Assembly (NCBI GenBank): GCA_020152595.1
Contig: JAIGNY010004520.1
Span: 3,174,501-3,238,500, forward strand
Direction: 5' to 3'
Length of the DNA: 64,000 nucleotides
From: Chiridota heheva
Taxonomy: Eukaryota; Echinodermata; Holothuroidea; Apodida; Chiridotidae
Below the pieces are notes generated by a model. That model had not been told where the DNA came from. It searched no databases and saw nothing but the letters and a program-made list of their open reading frames with translations. Numbering within the stretch: the first letter of the stretch is position 1; each line of letters starts with the position of its first letter. Positions 24,101 through 31,859 of the stretch are shown here, in pieces. Both the position numbers and the translations under genes were made by a program.

Positions 24101-24297
24101 TGCAGTTTGGATGTAATGTTTTTACTATTATCTTTCCTTTGAATAATTTTTAAGGAATTGACCTGAATTTTCTTGTACATTTAAACCTTAAAATGTACTG
24201 TACATTTGTTGCTGTGAAATCCTGTGAATAAGGACGTCCTTTTCATTATTATTTTTTTTTTTTTTCAGGTGGTGGAGGATATGGCGATAACTACTAG
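6067..24297 (+). CDS. hnRNP H/F-family RNA-binding protein, full coding span, ten coding exons
   Basis: Coding exons: 6067-6148, 6786-6947, 8136-8273, 11133-11271, 13421-13590, 15809-15994, 18440-18564, 20984-21197, 22737-22829 and 24269-24297. All junctions are GT-AG and the phases match, giving 1338 nt and 445 residues; human hnRNP H1 is of similar length. Domain order is RRM1 (about 6-82), a linker, RRM2 (about 106-180), a Gly-rich segment (about 200-312), RRM3 (about 316-390) and a Gly/Tyr-rich tail ending GYGDNY. Family marks are RGLPWSAT in RRM1, [10 protein letters not shown] and RYIEIF in RRM2, and HLRGLPYSA with EADVEFATH and RYIECFL in RRM3. The H/F family binds G-tracts through quasi-RRMs and acts in nuclear splicing and 3'-end processing; that role is taken from the family. 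The ATG at 6067 sits 28 nt after an acceptor and opens [12 protein letters not shown], in line with the family start. Product and structure are secure; the exact orthologue (H, F or GRSF-like) is not. Confidence 0.93.
6786..6947 (+). CDS. hnRNP H/F exon: rest of RRM1
   Basis: Acceptor CCTTCAG at 6779-6785. It codes [28 protein letters not shown] to KRYIE, the typical quasi-RRM core with GEAFIDLET and HMGKRYIE. Donor GTGAGC at 6948. The open frame runs on into the intron to 7048, but that part loses similarity. Confidence 0.93.
7094..7670. mobile_element. hAT-like MITE (TAGTGCTGT termini), copy 1
   Basis: Starts TAGTGCTGTCACGAT and ends with TTACAGCACTA, so the ends are inverted. The interior near the ends has ATCGTGG and GCGATAATCG words typical of this kind of MITE. 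An inverted second copy at 19636-20220 shares the internal phrase around GGCATATTTAATTTCGTGGG. It lies in the intron between coding exons 2 and 3. Confidence 0.65.
8136..8273 (+). CDS. hnRNP H/F exon: inter-RRM linker and start of RRM2
   Basis: Acceptor TTGTTTAG at 8128-8135. It codes [12 protein letters not shown], a linker much like the family's, then [20 protein letters not shown]. Donor GTGTGT at 8274, phase 1. Confidence 0.92.
8650..9120. mobile_element. Palindromic MITE-like element, family copy 2
   Basis: The left arm from AAAGGATTAGTTCAGTGGTC (about 8653) holds the TTCCGTTAAGG, GTAGAAATGTCTGAAATCAGAC and CCTCAAAGTC boxes. The reverse-complement arm (GACTGAGGAATCTGAGGCTG onward) begins near 9046. 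The right end is replaced by the tandem array that follows. Confidence 0.65.
9110..9945. repeat. Tandem array, unit about 105-110 bp, about seven copies
   Basis: Each unit contains TGTTAATATCTTATTCCGTT, TAGAAGTTATAACAATTAAA, GGAATATTCCAATGG and a T-run with CATATATGA. Units differ by single bases and small indels. Single units lie at 33955-34100 and, inverted, at 34425-34530; shorter pieces lie near 59770 and 61255. The TTCCGTTWAG box links it to the palindromic MITE family. Confidence 0.8.
10120..11132. other. Intron sequence; hydrophobic open frame just before coding exon 4
   Basis: Mostly AT-rich with no repeats recognised. From about 10925 the composition becomes GC-richer, and an open frame on the plus strand reads through [26 protein letters not shown] words into the next exon in another frame. 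It contains an imperfect 18-21 bp duplication (TTGGGAATCG-type). No splice site makes it part of the main transcript. Confidence 0.3.
11133..11271 (+). CDS. hnRNP H/F exon: rest of RRM2
   Basis: The acceptor GACCCAG is weak in pyrimidines, but the protein fits exactly: [18 protein letters not shown], then [20 protein letters not shown] and IGHR. Donor GTGGGA at 11272 (non-optimal), phase 2. Confidence 0.9.
12388..12492. repeat. Minisatellite, unit about 30 bp, four copies
   Basis: GGTTGCTTGAGAGGAAGG recurs four times with a variable G-run between copies. The plus strand is G-rich. The minus-strand frame over it (S/P-rich) is a by-product. Confidence 0.8.
12550..13120. mobile_element. Palindromic MITE-like element, family copy 3
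   Basis: The left arm carries CATTGGTCAAGCAAGTCTAT, the GAGGACTTCAAAAGAAAC box and TTCCGTTAAAGAGATATCC; the far right arm has GGACATGCTTGACCACTGAA and ends near 13120. It is interrupted by a 72-bp LINE tail (12885-12956). Confidence 0.65.
12885..12956 (+). mobile_element. 5'-truncated tail of an RNase H-type LINE, with target site duplication
   Basis: The 72 bp carry the family 3' end (GTGGTGCCATTGGGCCC, then CATCAAACAAACA). They are flanked by TAAATA at 12879-12884 and 12957-12962. The same 3' end occurs at 20418-20752 and, inverted, at 40511-40649, 53430 and 54770. It is inserted in the MITE at 12550-13120. Confidence 0.6.
13421..13590 (+). CDS. hnRNP H/F exon: end of RRM2 and first Gly-rich block
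   Basis: Acceptor TTTTTTCAG at 13412-13420. It codes the end of RRM2 ([11 protein letters not shown]), a short basic S/R stretch ([12 protein letters not shown]), and a poly-Gly run coded mostly by GGA and GGT. The donor is the unusual GTTAGA at 13591, and the reading frame meets TAG at 13593-13595 if the intron is kept. Confidence 0.9.
13655..13925 (-). mobile_element. tRNA-derived SINE with AGCGCT tail
   Basis: On the minus strand the head (about 13925-13855) has an A box (GAGCTCAATTGGTAGAGCA) and a B box (GGTTCGATTCC). The middle is unique, and the tail reads AAGCGCTTGGAG, then AGCGCTGTATAAAAACCCAA and an ATTATTATC run. This tail type is widespread in marine invertebrate SINEs. It lies antisense in the intron after coding exon 5. 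Confidence 0.85.
14880..15560. repeat. Dispersed-tandem repeat family, unit about 290 bp (inverted relative to 41 kb copies)
   Basis: Words such as CACAGATAGCCCATGGTCTA, GTGCCCTATTG and ATGCATATTAATAAGTGG(G) recur about every 150-290 bp. The reverse complements make up 40660-42130 and 43790-44310 (TGCGTACCACATA, GGGCACAT, CCCGCCTACTCATTAATATG). No terminal inverted repeats were recognised. Confidence 0.6.
15809..15994 (+). CDS. hnRNP H/F exon: Gly-rich domain
   Basis: Acceptor TTTATTCAG ends at 15808. It codes 62 residues, almost all G with F, Y, R and M in GGYGG, GGFGG and GGRMGRAGG words: a low-complexity domain of the type that mediates protein contacts in this family. Donor GTAAGT at 15995 matches consensus. 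Confidence 0.9.
16200..16500. repeat. Dispersed repeat, copy 1 (partner at 22255-22570)
   Basis: Shares ATTTCACAAACTAAATATGT, the TTATTTACAAGA-AATACAAGCT run and AAGTTTATT-TCTTAGCATTC with 22255-22570, in the same orientation and order. About 75-80 percent identity by eye over 280 bp. Confidence 0.65.
17567..18392. mobile_element. hAT-like element remnant with internal ATCGATATATTGC array
   Basis: Starts TAGGGTTGTCACGATATGG and ends in GCGATAAT-GATATATTGTGATAG, so the ends share the ATATCGTGACA / TATTGTGATA theme. The segment 17625-17815 (GTGGTGCACGGTGACATAAC onward) recurs at 31870-32060. The right part is the short array at 18125-18390. Boundaries are approximate. Confidence 0.45.
18125..18392. 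repeat. Short tandem array, unit about 17-18 bp (GCGATAATCGATATATT)
   Basis: About fourteen variants of TTGCGATAATCGATATAT end about 50 bp before the acceptor of the exon at 18440. The unit is near-palindromic (ATCGAT core). Confidence 0.8.
18440..18564 (+). CDS. hnRNP H/F exon: end of Gly-rich domain and start of RRM3
   Basis: Acceptor ACGCATAG at 18432-18439. It codes [19 protein letters not shown], then [19 protein letters not shown], the RNP2 and helix 1 of RRM3. Donor GTGAGT at 18565, phase 0. Confidence 0.92.
19636..20220. mobile_element. hAT-like MITE (TAGTGCTGT termini), copy 2, inverted
   Basis: Begins TAGTGCTGTCATGACA and ends TGTCATGACAGCTA. The internal phrase CTCTTTTCCCACGACATG, then GAAATATGCCTCTCAC, is the reverse complement of 7606-7640. 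The ends are rich in GCGATAT words. The plus-strand frame of about 100 codons inside is a by-product. Confidence 0.7.
20230..20970. mobile_element. Palindromic MITE-like element, family copy 4, split by a LINE tail
   Basis: The left remnant (to 20417) has ATATCACCTGAAAAAAGTTT. The right remnant (20763-20970) has GTGAGGATGAGGGCACTAAC, TTCCATAAAAGACTCACTAC, TCCTTAACTAAGTTATATA and AGTTCTTTCATATGATATAA, all family words. It ends about 13 bp before the acceptor of the exon at 20984. Confidence 0.6.
20418..20752 (+). mobile_element. 5'-truncated RNase H-type LINE copy with 10-bp target site duplication
   Basis: Flanked by TAAAATACAA at 20408-20417 and 20753-20762. The 335-bp insert codes, in part, an [11 protein letters not shown] motif that also occurs (as HNSIAELFQK) in the minus-strand element near 53700. 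It ends with GTGGTGCCGTTATGCCC and four AAAC units. This is the hallmark of target-primed reverse transcription of a non-LTR element. Confidence 0.8.
20984..21197 (+). CDS. hnRNP H/F exon: rest of RRM3
   Basis: Acceptor TTCTTTTGTAG at 20973-20983. It codes [15 protein letters not shown], then [20 protein letters not shown] and [12 protein letters not shown], close to vertebrate H/F RRM3. It ends in GGYGG with donor GTAAGT at 21198, phase 1. Confidence 0.93.
21453..21655. repeat. Two-copy direct repeat, 101-bp period
   Basis: GGAATATATATTCTGATC occurs at 21453 and 21554, each followed by TATTTGAGGAAGTT and a GAATC(G/A)GCC(G/A)TATCTCAAA segment. Non-coding, in the intron after the RRM3 exon. 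Confidence 0.75.
22147..22215 (+). repeat. tRNA-like SINE head (degenerate)
   Basis: TTTAGCGCAGCGGTTAGCAT matches an A box and D arm. GCCGGGTTCGAAAAACGAG resembles a B box but lacks the final CC. No clear acceptor stem is seen, so I call a tRNA-derived repeat and not a tRNA gene. The dispersed repeat at 22255 follows and may be its body. Confidence 0.45.
22255..22570. repeat. Dispersed repeat, copy 2 (partner at 16200-16500)
   Basis: Same order of blocks as the copy at 16200: GCTTCGAGAAAATTTATTTT, ATTTCACAAACTAAATATGT, TTTACAAGATATAATACAAG and TTAGCATTCTTATATACCAA. Confidence 0.65.
22737..22829 (+). CDS. hnRNP H/F exon: Gly/Tyr-rich C-tail
   Basis: Acceptor GCATAAG at 22730-22736. It codes 31 residues ([19 protein letters not shown], then [12 protein letters not shown]). 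Donor GTAAGG at 22830. Its 93-nt length keeps the frame, so the exon could be skipped without a frameshift. Confidence 0.85.
23190..23932. mobile_element. Non-autonomous DNA element with about 54-bp terminal inverted repeats
   Basis: The left end TTGCTATTAATATGCAATCT to CGCACTTCTAACC (23190-23243) pairs with the right end GGTTAGAAGTGCATTATAAT to ATATATAGCAA (23880-23932), with about 80 percent identity by eye. It sits next to a family arm of the palindromic MITE (AAGCAAGTTTATCTGATATG), so it looks inserted into it. The Pro/Phe-rich minus-strand frames inside are not convincing proteins. It lies in the last hnRNP H/F intron. Confidence 0.75.
24269..24297 (+). CDS. hnRNP H/F last coding exon
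   Basis: A long T-run and CAG acceptor (24250-24268) precede GGGGYGDNY and a TAG stop at 24295-24297. The same 9-residue kind of ending is seen in family members. Confidence 0.88.
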
Positions 24298-25310
24298 GAA
24301 AACCTCTTTGTCATTGGCGGGGCAAAATTAGGATGACCATCAGAAACACTGTAACATAGTCAAACACATGGTTTGATGTAGAACGAACTCCTCATTACTA
24401 TTACACTTCAAACTATTTTCAGATCCTGCATCTGTGTAAAAATGCTCATGACTATTGAGAAAAATGTGTTTCTCAAAGTTTTCATTTGTCTGTAAAATTT
24501 CAGTGTACTTTTATACGTAGATTTAGTTTTTTTTTGTTTCCAAACATCATGGCAGAGAATGGAGTGTCCGTGTGTGATAAGGTGACATTTTGTGACAAAA
24601 TTTTATTGTCCAAAAATCTGACATAATGTGACATTTAGAATTTTTTTTGACAAAATTAACATTAACAGATTAAAAAATTTGTCTGACATGTTTTACTCCT
24701 TCACTCACTAGTAGATTTCATTTTTCATGAAACAGACATAACCAAATGATCCTTTCAATGAGTTTCACAGGTCAACTGGCCATGTGTGAATGTATGTCAA
24801 TCAAATGTGAAGGGCAAAACTGATGTGACATCAAAACTGATGTGACATTCTGTGCAAAAGATGCCAAAAATTATGCGACATTTGTGACAAATTTGAAATT
24901 TTGTGACAAGCACTCCCATTCTTTTTCATGGAAAAATGAGACCACACTTTTTTTTAACTTTCAAAAATTGTTTATCTTTTGTATATAAAACTTAAGTTCT
25001 GTAAGTAATTTTAAGTTTCATACTTTTACTAATCTTTAAATTAGTCGTTGTTTCGTCCATTTAAATGCCTGTTTGTGAACTGTCAACTCATGGGGCATAC
25101 TTAAACGCTTGTGTAATTAATTATCTTGTTGAGTTTTGGAAAATGCTCTGTCTCACTAAGTTATATGTTTCTGTATAATTAACAAACTGCGTAGCTAGTT
25201 GTATTCACACTAGAAAAATGAACATTTATGAGGAATTGATGTATTTGTTGTACCTAAAACAATTAACACAAATTTGTCACAATTGTATTCTTCAGAAAAG
25301 AGTAAAACAC

Positions 25311-25694
25311 GTTACACACTGATTTGCGACGCGGCAAACAATTTTGTAGATAATCATACAGGAAACAAATATAAGATGCTTTGACTTTTTGCTTACACAC
25401 GATGAAGTTTACAATTAAGGCTTTCTGATGACGCTGGAAAATTTGCTAGAAATGCTTTTTTGTTTAAAACTGGAGAAATTCGCTTTAGTGGGGCGCGATT
25501 TTCTGTCGTGATGCAAATTTTGCTTTAATGGCTGTAGAAAGGGCCCTTTCAATCAATTTTCACTTACCATCTGAATAGCCATGCGATGACGTTCCATCTC
25601 TGAAAACAAGAGGTCAAAATGTTTCTTTTCCTTAATTTAATCAATTTTGCTAAAAAAATCGCTCGCCGCGTCGAGTTTGGTGTAACGGCCTTGA
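25311..25694. mobile_element. Small MITE-like element with GTTACAC ends
   Basis: The left end CGTTACACACTGATTTGCGA, CGCGGC pairs with the reverse complement of the right end (GCCGCGTCGAGTTTGGTGTA, ACG). The core GACGCGGC is identical and GTTACAC is outermost. It is about 384 bp and lies in the presumed 3' UTR. Confidence 0.5.
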
Positions 25695-26004
25695 GCCTTT
25701 TTTGAACTGCTAGCTTGTTTTTCATTTCGTGAAAGATAAGTTTCTGGAAGAAAATGATTCTGCTTTATGTATGGAAAAGTTGTTACATTCTATAAATTTT
25801 ACGCCAGCAGAAGTATACCTATTAATTCTAACTGACCAAACCAACTTTACTTGGCAAGAAAGCCTTAAGAAAGGCTTAAATATTGAAAAGGAGTGAGAAT
25901 CATGGCATCTGTATTATTATAAATATCATTGTTTTGATCAATCCTGGGAAACATGTGAAAAGAAAAAAACAAGTACTTATGAATTGTTCTGCACAAACAC
26001 ATAC

Positions 26005-26288
26005 ACAATATATTTTGGAAAGACTGAATGTAGAAACTTTAAATGTTTTGGTCATTCATTCCAAGTTCAGATATTACAGTGTAAGAAGTTGTTATCAAAG
26101 ATGAGGTTTTAATAGAATGTTTGTTATGAAAAGAATCGCAAGTTTTAACACAATATATCTGGAAAGACTGAATGTAGAAACTTTAAATGTTTTGGTCATT
26201 TATTCCAAGTTCAGATATTACAGTGTAAAAAGTTGTTATGGGAGATAAGGGTTTAATAGATAGTTGGTTATGAAAAGAATCGAAAGTT
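26005..26288. repeat. Two-copy direct repeat, about 142-bp period
   Basis: GGAAAGACTGAATGTAGAAA, CTTTAAATGTTTTGGTCATT and TTCCAAGTTCAGATATTACA occur in both copies (starting near 26007 and 26149), and both end in GTTATGAAAAGAATCG. Near-identical, so fairly recent. Confidence 0.85.
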
Positions 26289-26432
26289 TCAAGTTTGGTC
26301 GCCTCAGTCAGTAAAATGCATTCCTAAACTTTTCTTGGATTGACGATTAAACGTTTGAGATTCACGTTTTCTTGAATTTGAAATTAAGACTTGCTCAAGC
26401 ACGTAAACATTTTGTAGTTTACAGCAATGTGA

Positions 26433-26438
26433 AATAAA
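26433..26438 (+). terminator. Candidate polyadenylation signal AATAAA
   Basis: The first AATAAA downstream of the hnRNP H/F stop codon, 2.1 kb after it. A second is at 26790-26795. No transcript evidence is available. Confidence 0.3.
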
Positions 26439-26439
26439 G

Positions 26440-27740
26440 TATTTGTGGAAGAAAAATGACTTGTTTTGTTGTTTGGTTTTTAGTGTAAAGGAGGCATAAT
26501 GTCTGACATAATCCTTATTGCATGTGATAGAATTAAGAATTACAATCTTCATCCAAGTTCCATACCTCACGAAGCAAACTTGCACATTTTTTGTAGTTAT
26601 TAAAAACTTAAATGCTACAACTATGGGAGCCGCCATTTTGATTTGAAAACATGCAGAAAATGATGTCATCAGCCCAGCAAGATGTTGGAATGCATGTATT
26701 TCTTTATAATCTCTCTCAAGTTTTCTAGCTGATAAAAAATTCATTTCCCTTTGCTGTTTAAACTTTGTTTCACATTTTGGAATGAAACTAATAAAATTGA
26801 TTAAAAATACATTATAATCCTCATGTCATCATGCACAAGATTTTGGTACAGAATTGAACAAAATGGAAATGACAGCCTCCATGTGTAGATCTCAAATATC
26901 AATAACTTCAGATATGAATACAATTTTGACATGCTGTGTTTTTAGTGGCTCATTTAGATTTTAAATTGCTATCGTATTAAAAAAGTTAGTATATCAGATT
27001 TTTGGCTCCCTTGGAAGGCCTTTGTTTAAAAACCTTTCAAGTTCTGTCTACTCATAGTCGGGTTTAAGATGAGTAATACAAGCATCCTAAAATTATACAA
27101 AGGTAATATGCCCATTCATGGGTGCCTAGATTTTATTTATTTGTTGGTGTGGTGGGGGTGGAGGGGGGGGGGGGGCTAGAGTTATGCCCGATTAAGATTT
27201 TTAATTTTAAGGGAGATATTTTCCTAATTTTAATCAAATCCAGATGTGGATTTGATATCAATCACATTTATAATATAAATTTGATATATGTACCTTAATT
27301 TATAACCCAATTATAAGAAATAGTTTGAAAAGGGAACTTGAAGGATTTGCCTTGACTTGATAAATGTAGGATTGTGAGATTAAAAAGGTTTTGCATGATA
27401 CATAAATATTATTACTCCCTCCCCCATCCCTCTCCCCTAAATGTCCAGTTCTGCAGTGTCAATGATTATACCCTCACCAGCGAACTTATGTGAAGAGGGG
27501 ATATAGCATCTTGACCATGGCCTTCGTCTACATCCATTTTCCGTCCAACCTCGTGCACTGTTCAGCTACTGGGGAACAAGATTTCTGCCCTTGAAGGAAT
27601 TCTATTTTTATCAAAAGAAATAGATATCAATGACTTGCTTTGAAAGAACTGAACAAATGCATTCCAGACTTGAGTAGCAAATAAAATATTTCTTCTAGAA
27701 TGGATGGATGGTAGGTAAATGGGTAAAATATTTGTTCTGA
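26440..27740. other. Intergenic sequence, no gene seen
   Basis: AT-rich. The only marked feature is a G-run with at least twelve consecutive G at about 27148-27176 within GGTGGGGGTGGAGG context, which could form a quadruplex on the plus strand. Confidence 0.5.
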
Positions 27741-27744
27741 GATA

Positions 27745-28330
27745 ATGATGGGTGGATGGGGTATGGTGGGTGGACGGGGACCGTGGGTGGCAGGAAACGA
27801 TCGAGACGGTGGGTGGACGGGAGACGGTGGGGGACGGTGAGGACGGGGAGCCCATGGGGGACAGTGGGTGGACGGGAGCCCCACGGTGGGTGGACAGGGG
27901 AAGGTGGGGGACGGGGACAGTGTGGGGAACAAGGGGTGTGGGGAACGGGGATGGTGTGAGGGGGCACGGTGGGGGGACGGTGGGTGGACAGGGGGAGCAG
28001 GGGACAGTGGACAGGGGAGCCTCATGGGGGGGACGGTGAGTGGACGGACGGTGGGGAACGCAGGAGCACGGGGACGGTGGGTGGAGGGGGACGGTGGGTG
28101 AACGGGATGGTGATGGGACGGGGATGGTGGGTGGACGGGGCCGGTGGGTGGGGAACGGGGACGGTGTGGGGACGGGGAGCCCCAAGGGGGACGGTGGGTG
28201 GATGGGGAGCCCACGGGGACGGTGGGTGGACGGGGATGGTGGGTGGACAAGGGCCCCACGGGGACGGTGGGTGGACGGGGATGGTGGGTGGACAAGGAGC
28301 CCCACGGGGACGGTGAGTGGGGGGAGCCAC
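27745..28330. repeat. G-rich minisatellite (GGTGGGTGGACGGGGAC)
   Basis: Variants of ACGGTGGGTGGACGGGGA, about 17 bp, with many indels, over nearly 600 bp. The plus strand is G-rich. Several long open frames on both strands (Pro/His/Ser-rich on minus, Gly/Trp/Asp-rich on plus) come only from the repeat. Confidence 0.85.
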
Positions 28331-28369
28331 ACGGGGATGGGGGCGGCGGTGGGTGGACAAGGGATGGTT

Positions 28370-28690
28370 GGCGGGACGGGATGGTCGGCGGAACGGTCGA
28401 TGGAACGGTCGATGGTCGGCGGGACGGTCGATGGTCGGCGGGACGGTCGATGGGACGGTCGATGGTCGGCGGGACGGTCGATGGGACGGTCGATGGTCGG
28501 CGGGATGGTTGGCGGGACGGTCGACAGGACGGTCGGCGGGACAGTCGATGGTCGATGGGACGGTCGATGGTCGGCGGGATGGTCGATGGTCGGCGGGATG
28601 GTCGATGGTCGGGCGGGACGGTCGACGGTCGGCGGACGGTCGACGGGACGGTCGATGGTACGGTCGATGGTCGGCCGATGGTCGGTGGGA
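28370..28690. repeat. Minisatellite (GGACGGTCGATGGTCGGCGG)
   Basis: Combinations of the words GGACGGTCGATGG and TCGGCGGGA, period about 19-20 bp, abut the G-rich array at 27745. A GC-rich GGGCGAGCGGG segment follows to about 28810. Non-coding. Confidence 0.85.
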
Positions 28691-29217
28691 GGGGGCGAGC
28701 GGGGGGTACGGCGGGGCGAGCAGGGGGTACGGCGGGCGGTATCGCGGGCGGGGCGAGCGGGCGGGGCGAGCGGGCGGTACCGCGGGCGGTACCGCGAGCA
28801 GGCATTATCGCGGGGTGGATGGTACAGGGAGCGATGGCATGTGGGACAGTGTGACATGGTGTGGGACAGGGTGGCAAGGTTTTTGGTGGAACATCATCTC
28901 GATTGCAGGTTTGATGGGTCATGTGGAATTGCATCTGGATTTTGTGAAATATTTCCTGTAGGGAGGGATCGCATGTGGAACAGAGGGTAGGTGGTTTCCA
29001 AAGTAAATGGTCATTTTATAATATTTGGTGGGATTTTCATCATTCCTAACATTTCAATTCCTAAAAGCTTATGGAAAGCCCCCGGGGGTATTTCCATGAA
29101 ACTTGAAAAATTTGATAATTAATTAGTTTTCAATAAATTAATCCAAAAATTTCTTCCAACAATTTCTCATTTTGAAATCTGAAGAAATGTAAATTTAATC
29201 TGGCCCAACACCCATCA

Positions 29218-29535
29218 TTGAACTCATAGTACTGCACAAGTACAGATCAGGAGCAAGATTTTGGGATGGCTCTGTTACACAATAAGAAAGTCCACAATCT
29301 TGTGGTGTATGCCATGCTCCTAGATGAAACCCAAAAAGGGAAGACCCTGACAACACACAGACCCTCCACAGAGACAAGGGCAGCATCTTGGTCACTCCTT
29401 GAGGACAGCTGGAAAAAATAGCTCTGGGCACGACAAAGTGTAAGGAGCTTGTTGATGACATGCTAACTGTGTATAGTACAGGGGTCAGTAAGTCACTGCA
29501 CTGTTCAAGCTGTCTGCCATATCTGGATGACTAAT
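29218..29535 (+). pseudogene. Unassigned coding-like patch with frameshifts
   Basis: GC content rises and two plus-strand frames alternate. One contains VVYAMLLDETQKGKTL and THRPSTETRAASWSLLEDSW; the next, one base out of register, contains ALGTTKCKELVDDM and ends CLPYLDD-stop. The change of frame at an A-run near 29411 suggests a decayed gene or transposon fragment. I do not recognise the family. Confidence 0.25.
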
Positions 29536-29599
29536 CTTTGAGGCCCAGAAGCTGGAGTATAAGGGTACACTTTATAACATTATACAGAAAACGCATAAA

Positions 29600-30375
29600 C
29601 AAACAAAGAGGGCCAACAATACAATACAATTATTACGGCCCATCTAGAAGCACTTTGAAAGCAGGGCCATGATTCGCAGGGAGGACATGTTCCCCCTCTT
29701 TTTCATGGAATACCAAAATACAATACATAAAATATGAACAAAATTTGTTTTCCTTGAAATGCTTGTCCCATCTTAGTAAAATGTTGACCACTGTAGGGGT
29801 GGTATAGTGCTTCACTAGTCCCACTTTTGGAGGAAATTTGCAGCCTGATTGGGAGACATATGACGATCCTACCTACAACCTCTGGGTGTCAAAAATGTGG
29901 GTATAATCATAGTGGCAGGCATGGGTGGGATTTGTCCTCAAAAAGAGGGGGGGTATGGGAAAAGTTACTAAACAGAATTTGCCTATAGAAAGTAGGGGGG
30001 GGGGAAATCACACTTTAGAAGGGAAGGGATGCCCTTGCACCCATCAAATCCCACTGCTCAAAATACATATCCCAAAACAATGACCAATTAGCTAAAATTA
30101 TATAAGTGGCATGATACTAAAAGAAAAAGTTTTATACACAAAATGTTAACAAGAGACACCACGCTTTTTACATGTTTAAAATTATATTATTTTACAGTAT
30201 TTCTACCTGAACGTTTCAAGATATTTCACTAAACTTACTTAAAGATTTAACAAATGATCAAGATTTTGATTTCTCTTCCATCAAAATCTGTTACAAATTT
30301 TATCCCAAATATTGCACAAAATACTTAAATGAATTTCACAATGAGAATAATTAATTATTGGCATTACATTTTCAC
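29600..30375. other. Intergenic sequence, no gene seen
   Basis: AT-rich with short G-runs (for example near 29950 and 30000). No repeats or coding potential that I can support. Confidence 0.4.
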
Positions 30376-30893
30376 TTAAAGGAATAGTTCAGTGGTCAAG
30401 CAAGTCCATCTTATATGAAAGAGGACTTTAAAAGAAACAAAATGGTGAAGAAAGCATTTAATAATCGTATTCTGTTGAGGAGATTTTCAAGTTTAAAGTT
30501 TGGTATCATTTGTACAGAAACGACTAACATGGACTAGTTGTGGCTTATAAACCATGGGATATGTCAAAAAATTAATAAAACTGAATTTAGGAAGGGTATT
30601 TATAACATACCACCTGAAGAAAGTTTGAAGAAAAATAATTTAGATAGTAAAAAAATTAAATAAACTTTCTTTAAAATACATAAAGACTTTGAGGAATCTG
30701 AGGCTGTGATGTCACAACTAATTTGATTTTAGTCATTTCTACAGAAATGATACCAAACTTTAAACATGAATATCTCTTTAACAGAATAAGATTTCTGAAT
30801 GCTTTCTTCACCATTTTTTTTTTTTTTTTGAAGTCCTCTTTCATATAAGATGAAGATGCTTGACAACTTATCTATTCCTTTTAAAAAGTTGAC
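30376..30893. mobile_element. Palindromic MITE-like element, family copy 5 (best preserved)
   Basis: The left arm runs AAAGGAATAGTTCAGTGGTC, then TCCATCTTATATGAAAGAGG and onward. The right arm has CCTCTTTCATATAAGATGAA, then TATCTATTCCTTTTAA. The centre holds GAGGAATCTGAGGCTGTGAT. The arms are about 170 and 225 bp with an unpaired centre. No coding capacity. Confidence 0.75.
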
Positions 30894-31859
30894 TAAATTA
30901 TTAAGAAATGGATCTAAAATGGTAAATTTCAATGCACAAAAACAAGAGGCCCATTTTAAACAAATATCACTTGCATATACTTGAACAAAAATTATATGGG
31001 AAGCAAAATAAGAAATAGGAAAACAAAAAATCTGTATGACTACAACTTATTATCTAGATCAAAATTTCAAAACATCAAATATTCTCATCATAACGAGTTA
31101 AAAGATTTGCCAGGTGTTGCAAGGTTTCTGAATTTTGAGTTTCTTGCAATTGTTCATGCCAATAATGTATGAAAAACCTGTATTATTTGTTATGTAATTG
31201 GTTTTAAATTACTTCCAAACTTCTGCCAAAAAGAGAGTAACATGAGTTTCTGCATTTACCATACCCCCAATCAGAACCTTACTGGAATTCAATGACTGAA
31301 ATTGAAGCAAAGATTTTTTACACGATTTTGAGAAGTTTTTAGTGTGTCAAAACATAGAGTCTTATCTTGACACTTGCAAATATACTTTTGTGAAAAAGAT
31401 GGGCTCCAAAGCCTGGGGATGGGGTTGTAGTGGCTTCAAAAAGATTTTAGGTGAACATGTGTTATCACGTTACCCGACCTTAGCCCCTCCAATAACATCA
31501 GGTGAACATGCATCATCACGTTAGCAGACCTCCTTAGTGTCCCACCTACCCCCAATTTTATAACGTCACCTGTTTTTTGCTTAATGCTGAGACGACTTTA
31601 TTCAGAATCATTGATTCTGTTGTAACAGGTAGTTAGACACAATAATTCAAGCCGTCTAGAGATTTTGAAAAGTTGAAAAGAACTGACAAGTTAAAACCTA
31701 GGGAGTAGGAAATGAAATCAGACCACTAACTGTATCCAAATGAAACGGGTCATACCTGCAGCATCACAGATTATTTTGATCAGTTTATTTTGTGATTGTC
31801 AGAATTGTTTAATCGATAATTGTTTCTTTACACCCCATACATTCTATATTCTCAAGGTC

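Larger units (their letters stand above)
24298..26438 (+). other. Probable 3' UTR of the hnRNP H/F-like gene
   Basis: AT-rich sequence after the TAG. The first AATAAA I see on this strand is at 26433-26438; another is at 26790-26795. A shorter 3' UTR using a variant signal cannot be excluded. A MITE-like segment (25311-25694) and a tandem duplication (26005-26285) lie inside. Open frames here, including a 146-codon one on the minus strand, are AT-rich and not supported. Confidence 0.5.

Noticed and set aside
26304..26744. 146-codon minus-strand frame
   Set aside because: AT-driven composition, no domain, antisense in the presumed 3' UTR.
27562..28990. Long open frames on both strands (up to about 435 codons)
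   Set aside because: They lie on G-rich minisatellites, consist of P/H/S/T or G/W/D/R repeats, and overlap in several frames at once.
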